The position numbers and the translations under genes were made by a program. Source: Acidimicrobiales bacterium (GTDB lineage: Bacteria; Actinomycetota; Acidimicrobiia; Acidimicrobiales; Poriferisodaliceae). Taken from it: a stretch of DNA of 10,798 nt. The DNA lies in contig JAHDHM010000010.1 of the NCBI GenBank assembly GCA_020631315.1, positions 1 through 10,798 of the forward strand, in the 5' to 3' direction. Positions 7,462 to 10,798 of this stretch are shown piece by piece. Position 1 is the stretch's first letter. Every line of letters begins with the position of its first letter. Below the pieces are notes generated by a model. It made no database searches and had not been told where the DNA came from. It was given only the letters and a program-made list of their open reading frames with translations.

Positions 7462-7509
7462 GTGATGCTCCAGTGCAGGGGTTGGTCGGCGAGATTCGGA
7501 TGCGGTGAG

Positions 7510-8526
7510 TCAGCGTCGGGCGGGGCCCGAGGTGTCGCGAGCGATGAAGGTGGGGGCGAGCACCTGATGGGTGCCGGCGCCGGCGCCTTCGTTGAGACGG
7601 TTCAGCAGCAGACGGGTGGCGAGCTGACCCATCAGAGTGCGCGGCTGGTCGACGGTGCTCAGTGCCACATGGCGTAGCTGGGCCAAGGCGACGTTGTCGT
7701 AACCGACCACCGAGATGTCGTCAGGCACCGAGTAGCCCAGGTCGTCGAGTCGATGGAGCGCGCCGATGGCTTCGAGGTCGTTCGCTGCGAACACGGCGGT
7801 GAGCGGCCGGTCGTCGCTGAGCAGCCGGTCGACGGCGGCGATGCCACTCGCTTCGGTGAAGTCACCGGGCACGATGCGGACGTGGTCGCCGAGACCGCGG
7901 GCCTTCATCGCGTCCACGTAGCCGGCCCGACGTCCTGCCGCTCCCGCACCGACGCCACCGTCGATGTGGGCGATGTCGCGATGCCCGAGCTCGACGAGGT
8001 GGTCGACGGCCAGCTGGGCACCTCGACGTTCGTCGTTGTTGACGCTGTCGAGCTTGTCCGTGTCGACCGTCGCCCCGATCAGGGTGAGACGCGTCTCGGC
8101 GGCGAGGTCGAGCAGCTGGCTCGGGGCCAGACGGGGGCCGGTGAGGATGAGTCCGTCGACGCGGTACTCGAGGAACTGTGTGACGGCCTCGGCTTCGCCC
8201 TCGGGCTCGGCGAACGCGGAGTTCAACACGACGCGGTAGCCGGCGGCCGATGCGGCCTCGTGGACACCGTCGGCCACTTCGGCGAAGAATGGGTTGTGGA
8301 GGTCGTTCAGCACCAGACCGAGGGTCATCGTCCGAGCGCTCGCGAGCGAGCTGGCCATCCGGTTCGGTCGGTAGCCGAGCTGTTCGGCGGCGGCGAGCAC
8401 CTTGGTTCGTGAGGCCTCGCTGACCTTGGGGCTGTCGCGCATGACGAGGGACACGAGCGCACGCGACAGACCGGCGAGATCGGCGACGTCCTGCATCGTC
8501 GGTGCCCGTTCGCTGTCGTGCGACAA
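7510..8526 (-). CDS. LacI-family transcriptional regulator
   Basis: This is a DNA-binding repressor controlled by a sugar-like ligand, 338 residues long, the usual family length. The N-terminal helix-turn-helix is at about residues 11-30 (MQDVADLAGLSRALVSLVMR), followed by a hinge with RPNRMASSLA (53-62) and a periplasmic-binding-like effector domain with NPFFAEV, VFAANDLEAIG and ISVVGYDN blocks. Leu61 is the hinge leucine that in LacI intercalates at the central CpG of the operator. The position of LacI Arg22 is leucine (L27). The TTG start at 8526 is supported by AGGGGG 7 bases upstream and by normal spacing to the HTH. The gene heads the mmsA-oxidoreductase run and is divergent from the IolE-like gene. 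The palindromes in the shared 269-base spacer are its likely operators, so local control and probable autoregulation are inferred. Confidence 0.93.
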   Translation of the reverse strand: MSHDSERAPTMQDVADLAGLSRALVSLVMRDSPKVSEASRTKVLAAAEQLGYRPNRMASSLASARTMTLGLVLNDLHNPFFAEVADGVHEAASAAGYRVVLNSAFAEPEGEAEAVTQFLEYRVDGLILTGPRLAPSQLLDLAAETRLTLIGATVDTDKLDSVNNDERRGAQLAVDHLVELGHRDIAHIDGGVGAGAAGRRAGYVDAMKARGLGDHVRIVPGDFTEASGIAAVDRLLSDDRPLTAVFAANDLEAIGALHRLDDLGYSVPDDISVVGYDNVALAQLRHVALSTVDQPRTLMGQLATRLLLNRLNEGAGAGTHQVLAPTFIARDTSGPARR

Positions 8527-8533
8527 GTTCTCG

Positions 8534-8539
8534 CCCCCT
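8534..8539 (-). promoter_or_regulatory. Ribosome binding site for the TTG start of the LacI gene
   Basis: AGGGGG on the minus strand ends 7 bases before the TTG at 8526. This is good spacing and supports the non-ATG start. Confidence 0.6.
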
Positions 8540-8627
8540 GGAGTTCACGCCGGGTTCGGCGCGGTCCTACCGTCCGCCCGCATCATCGCAGCGCCACCGG
8601 CGTGCCGGAGGATCCCCTCTGGTCGAC

Positions 8628-8677
8628 GTGTGACGGTGTGATGACGTGTCAGGTTTCTGACTTGACTTCCGTCACAC
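8628..8677. repeat. Nine-base inverted repeat in the divergent spacer
   Basis: GTGTGACGG (8628-8636) and CCGTCACAC (8669-8677) are perfect reverse complements separated by 32 bases. Between them lies TGAC-GT-GTCA (8642-8651), a small palindrome. The right arm begins two bases after the TTGACT -35-like box. They could be sites for a second regulator or a looped structure. They do not resemble the GAGCGCTC operators nearby. Function unknown. Confidence 0.4.
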
Positions 8678-8689
8678 CGAACGTAACTG
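8662..8689 (+). promoter_or_regulatory. Candidate promoter of the IolE-like/binding-protein operon
   Basis: TTGACT (8662-8667) is a good -35 match. With a 16-base spacer the -10 position is TAACTG (8684-8689), a weak match. Transcription would then start near 8696, at the centre of the first palindrome, which is a classical repression geometry. The -10 box is uncertain. Confidence 0.4.
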
Positions 8690-8704
8690 TTGGAGCGCTC
8701 CAAC
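8689..8704. promoter_or_regulatory. LacI-family operator O1, 16-base perfect palindrome
   Basis: GTTGGAGCGCTCCAAC is a perfect palindrome with a central CpG, as expected for LacI-family sites. It closely resembles the TGGGAGCGCTCCCA box known for the actinobacterial LacI-family regulator CebR. It lies at the predicted transcription start of the plus-strand operon and 163 bases upstream of the divergent lacI-family gene. Confidence 0.75.
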
Positions 8705-8708
8705 TCAA

Positions 8709-8720
8709 TAGAGCGCTCCA
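8709..8720. promoter_or_regulatory. LacI-family operator O2, imperfect copy
   Basis: TAGAGCGCTCCA shares the 8-base core GAGCGCTC and the right-hand CCA with O1 but is imperfect on the left. Its centre is 18 bases from that of O1, just under two helical turns, so two dimers could sit on nearly the same face of the DNA. Confidence 0.6.
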
Positions 8721-8782
8721 ATGCGTTCCGACTGGCCCGTCCTGAGGGCGACTGGAACCGAGCGCCGAGTTCGGGGCCATCG

Positions 8783-8790
8783 AAGGGGAG
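8783..8790 (+). promoter_or_regulatory. Ribosome binding site deciding the TTG start at 8796
   Basis: AAGGGGAG lies 5 bases before TTG 8796. The alternative in-frame ATG at 8721 overlaps the end of operator O2 and has no such site. Confidence 0.7.
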
Positions 8791-8795
8791 ACATC

Positions 8796-9692
8796 TTGAG
8801 CACGATCCTGGACCGCACCAGCGCGGCGCCGATCTCGTGGGGCATCTGTGAGGTGCCCGGTTGGGGCATGCAGCTGCCCGTGGACCGTGTCCTCGGCGAG
8901 ATGCGCGACACGGGGTTCACCGCCACCGAACTCGGCTCCGCGGGCTACCTGCCGACCGACCCGGCCGAACTGGTCGAGCTGCTCGGCTCCTACGGGCTCA
9001 GCCTGAACGGCGGCTTCGTGCCGCTCGCGTTGCACGACCGAGCCCAAGCCGACGCGGTGCGCGCCAGCGCGCTCGAGACCGCCGACCTGCTCGCTGCCGG
9101 CGGCGCACTGCACTACATCACGTGCCCCGTCAGCGATCCGTCCTCGTGGGACCGTCCGGCCCTCTCCGACGACGAGTGGTCGTTCCTGTTCGAGTCGATC
9201 GACTGGTTGTCGGCCGAGTGCAGCGCACGCGGCCTCACTCAGACCGTGCACTGTCACGTCGACTCGCTGATCGAGACCGAAGACGAGGTCCGGCGCCTGC
9301 TCGCGGGCACCTCGGCCAAGGTCGTGCTCGAGACGGGTCACCTCTCCATCGGCGGGTTCGATCCGCTGGAGATGGCGACCGACTTCGCCGACCGCGTCGG
9401 CCTCGTGCACCTGAAGGACCTCGATCGATCCGTCGCGGCGCGGCTGAACGCCAAGGAGCTCACGCTCATGGAGGCGGTCCAGGCCGGGCTGTTCCCACCA
9501 CTCGGTGACGGCGACCTCGATCTGGCTAAGGTGATCACGCAGCTGGAGTCAGGGGGCTACGCCGGCTGGTACGTGATCGAACAAGATGTGGCCATCACCG
9601 ACGGCGAACCGCCGGTCGGGGAGGGTCCGGTACTGGGCGTTCGCCAGAGCGTCGAGTACATCCGTTCCGTGGAGGCGTCGCTCTCGTCCTGA
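8796..9692 (+). CDS. IolE-like TIM-barrel protein (inosose dehydratase / sugar isomerase-epimerase family)
   Basis: This is a 298-residue xylose-isomerase-like TIM barrel. The N-terminal APISWGICEVPGWG and TATELG blocks resemble actinobacterial IolE-type inosose dehydratases, which remove water from 2-keto-myo-inositol. Likely metal or active-site positions are E45 (ATELG), H152 and H154 (VHCHVD), E179-T-G-H182, H205 and K207 (VHLKD) and E262 (IEQD). The 179 position is usually Asp (DTGH) in relatives I know, so Glu is notable. The TTG start at 8796 is chosen for its ribosome binding site and because family homology begins shortly after it. The gene is first in an operon with the sugar-binding lipoprotein 50 bases downstream, under the twin LacI-type operators. 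The exact substrate is inferred from the IolA- and MocA-like neighbours; another ketose or cyclitol is possible. Confidence 0.85.
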   Translation: MSTILDRTSAAPISWGICEVPGWGMQLPVDRVLGEMRDTGFTATELGSAGYLPTDPAELVELLGSYGLSLNGGFVPLALHDRAQADAVRASALETADLLAAGGALHYITCPVSDPSSWDRPALSDDEWSFLFESIDWLSAECSARGLTQTVHCHVDSLIETEDEVRRLLAGTSAKVVLETGHLSIGGFDPLEMATDFADRVGLVHLKDLDRSVAARLNAKELTLMEAVQAGLFPPLGDGDLDLAKVITQLESGGYAGWYVIEQDVAITDGEPPVGEGPVLGVRQSVEYIRSVEASLSS

Positions 9693-9697
9693 GAGTT

Positions 9698-9707
9698 GCG
9701 AATTCGC
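9698..9707. repeat. Ten-base palindrome between the IolE-like and binding-protein genes
   Basis: GCGAATTCGC is a perfect palindrome 5 bases after the IolE-like stop. It might form a small mRNA hairpin affecting the relative amount of binding protein, or be chance. No T-run follows it. Confidence 0.3.
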
Positions 9708-9725
9708 GGGCTGTACAACCAACCC

Positions 9726-9733
9726 AGGGAGGG
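9726..9733 (+). promoter_or_regulatory. Strong ribosome binding site of the binding-protein gene
   Basis: AGGGAGGG is followed by 9 bases and then the GTG at 9743. It supports the GTG start and high translation, as usual for solute-binding proteins. Confidence 0.65.
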
Positions 9734-9742
9734 AAACCCAAC

Positions 9743-10774
9743 GTGAAGAAATTCCGTTACCTACTCGCCGTTCTCCTGGCGTTCTCCATGGTCGCTGCCG
9801 CGTGCGGCGACTCGGATGACTCCACGGATTCGGCCGACACCACCGCTGCCGCCGATTCGGGCGACACGGATGCCACCGAGACCACCGAGTCCGTCGACCT
9901 GTCGCAGGGCTCGGACCTGACGTTCCACGTCATCACCCACTCCGACGACGGCCCGTTCTGGTCCGTCGTGAAGCGTGGCGCTGAGGCCGCGGCCGCCGAC
10001 CTCGGCGTGACCGTCGTCTGGCGTCCGGGCAACAACGACGCCAACGTCATGGTCCAGGACATCGAAGCCGCGGTCGCCGAGGGCACCAACGGCATCGGTG
10101 CGTCGCTGCCGGACCCGACCGCCCTGGTCGGCCCGCTGCAGGACGCTGTCGGCAACGGCATTCCGGTCATCACGCTCAACTCGGGCTCGAACGACTACCA
10201 GGAGATCGGTGCCCTGACCCACGTCGGTCAGACCGAGTTCGTCGCCGGTCAGGGTGCGGGTAACCGCCTCAACGCCGCTGGCGCCACCAAGGCGCTCTGC
10301 GCCTTCCAGGAGCAGGGCAACGTCGGTCTCACCGAGCGTTGTGACGGTCTCGCCGACACCTTCAACGGTGAGGTCGTGGCCGAGTTCATGGGTCTCGACG
10401 CCGACACCGCTGAGCAGCAGAACACCATCAACGCCACGCTGGCCGCTGACCCGGACATCGACGCCATCCTCGGCGTCGGCCCGGTGATCACCATGTCCGC
10501 CCTGCGCGCCGCTCAGGACCTCGGTCGTGACGTCGCCATCGGTGGCTTCGACATGACGCCGGAGCTGCTCGCCGCCATCGAGGCCGGCGACGTCGCCTTC
10601 ACCGTCGACCAGCAGCAGTACCTGCAGGGCTACCTCACGGTGCTCTTCCTGTACCTCAACGTCACCAACCAGAACACGGTTGGCGGCGGCCTCCCGGTCC
10701 TCACCGGCCCGGGCTTCGTCACGCCGGACAACGCGTCGGCAGTCGTCGCGCTCTCCGAGCAGGGCACTCGCTGA
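9743..10774 (+). CDS. Sugar ABC transporter substrate-binding lipoprotein (Peripla_BP_4 type)
   Basis: This is an extracytoplasmic, lipid-anchored receptor that delivers a sugar or cyclitol to an ABC permease of the ribose/simple-sugar class. The 343-residue protein starts at GTG 9743. It has a signal peptide (MKKFRYLLAVLLAF) and a lipobox ending VAAAC, with C21 as the lipidated residue. A flexible Asp/Thr/Ser-rich linker runs to about residue 55. The periplasmic-binding type I fold follows, with DDGPFWSVVKRG, a GIGASLPDP block and PVITLNSG. C186 and C200 flank QGNVGLTER, a conserved pair in this family that probably forms a disulfide. GGT and CGT codons look frequent, consistent with high expression. 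It sits downstream of the IolE-like gene under the same operators. Permease and ATPase genes would be expected just past the window end. The ligand is not determinable here. Confidence 0.92.
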   Translation: MKKFRYLLAVLLAFSMVAAACGDSDDSTDSADTTAAADSGDTDATETTESVDLSQGSDLTFHVITHSDDGPFWSVVKRGAEAAAADLGVTVVWRPGNNDANVMVQDIEAAVAEGTNGIGASLPDPTALVGPLQDAVGNGIPVITLNSGSNDYQEIGALTHVGQTEFVAGQGAGNRLNAAGATKALCAFQEQGNVGLTERCDGLADTFNGEVVAEFMGLDADTAEQQNTINATLAADPDIDAILGVGPVITMSALRAAQDLGRDVAIGGFDMTPELLAAIEAGDVAFTVDQQQYLQGYLTVLFLYLNVTNQNTVGGGLPVLTGPGFVTPDNASAVVALSEQGTR

Positions 10775-10798
10775 TCCAGCTGAACCCATCACGGTTCT

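Noticed and set aside
8721..8795. ATG at 8721 as the start of the IolE-like gene
   Set aside because: It overlaps the end of operator O2 and lacks a ribosome binding site, and the 25 extra residues look non-coding. TTG 8796 has AAGGGGAG at good spacing.
9761..10792. A 343-codon minus-strand frame opposite the binding-protein gene
   Set aside because: It is a shadow frame. The plus strand has signal peptide, lipobox, ribosome binding site and family motifs.

Overview
The window is GC-rich, densely coded actinobacterial-type DNA. Several genes start with GTG or TTG, and a lipoprotein carries an Asp/Thr/Ser-rich linker. The style suggests a high-GC actinobacterium, perhaps of the Acidimicrobiia (Ilumatobacter-like). 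That placement is inference; no rRNA or other phylogenetic marker is present.

Left part (1-3598). On the minus strand, a small single-cluster ferredoxin (641-832) is followed 10 bases later by an FAD-dependent ferredoxin reductase (630 down to base 1, cut by the window edge). This looks like an electron-transfer pair for an oxygenase that is not in view. Divergent from it is a complete phosphoenolpyruvate carboxylase (ppc, 881-3598), whose best start is a GTG that may be leaderless. The two transcription units share a spacer of 48 bases.

Middle (3595-8526, minus strand). Reading in the direction of transcription, the order is a LacI-family regulator (7510-8526), an mmsA/iolA-type CoA-acylating methylmalonate-semialdehyde dehydrogenase (5964-7461), a Gfo/Idh/MocA oxidoreductase (4871-5959) and, after an 88-base gap, an MFS transporter (3595-4782). 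The dehydrogenase has full-family content but is broken by a frameshift near base 6378. The MFS gene converges on ppc, and the two stop codons overlap within four bases.

Right part (8527-10798, plus strand). A 269-base divergent regulatory region carries a 16-base perfect palindrome and a second imperfect copy 18 bases away, a strong candidate operator pair for the LacI protein. It drives an IolE-like TIM-barrel gene (8796-9692, TTG start) and a sugar-ABC-transporter substrate-binding lipoprotein (9743-10774). Permease and ATPase genes are presumably beyond the right edge.

Together, the regulator, binding protein, IolE-like dehydratase, IolG/MocA-like dehydrogenase and MmsA/IolA form most of a cyclitol (myo-inositol-like) or related sugar uptake and catabolism locus. 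IolB, IolC and IolD equivalents are not in the window. I see no rRNA, tRNA, CRISPR array, insertion sequence or phage gene. Nothing here amounts to an undescribed system. The observations most worth checking are the mmsA frameshift with its expected effect on the next gene, the operator pair, and the stop-codon hairpin between ferredoxin and reductase.
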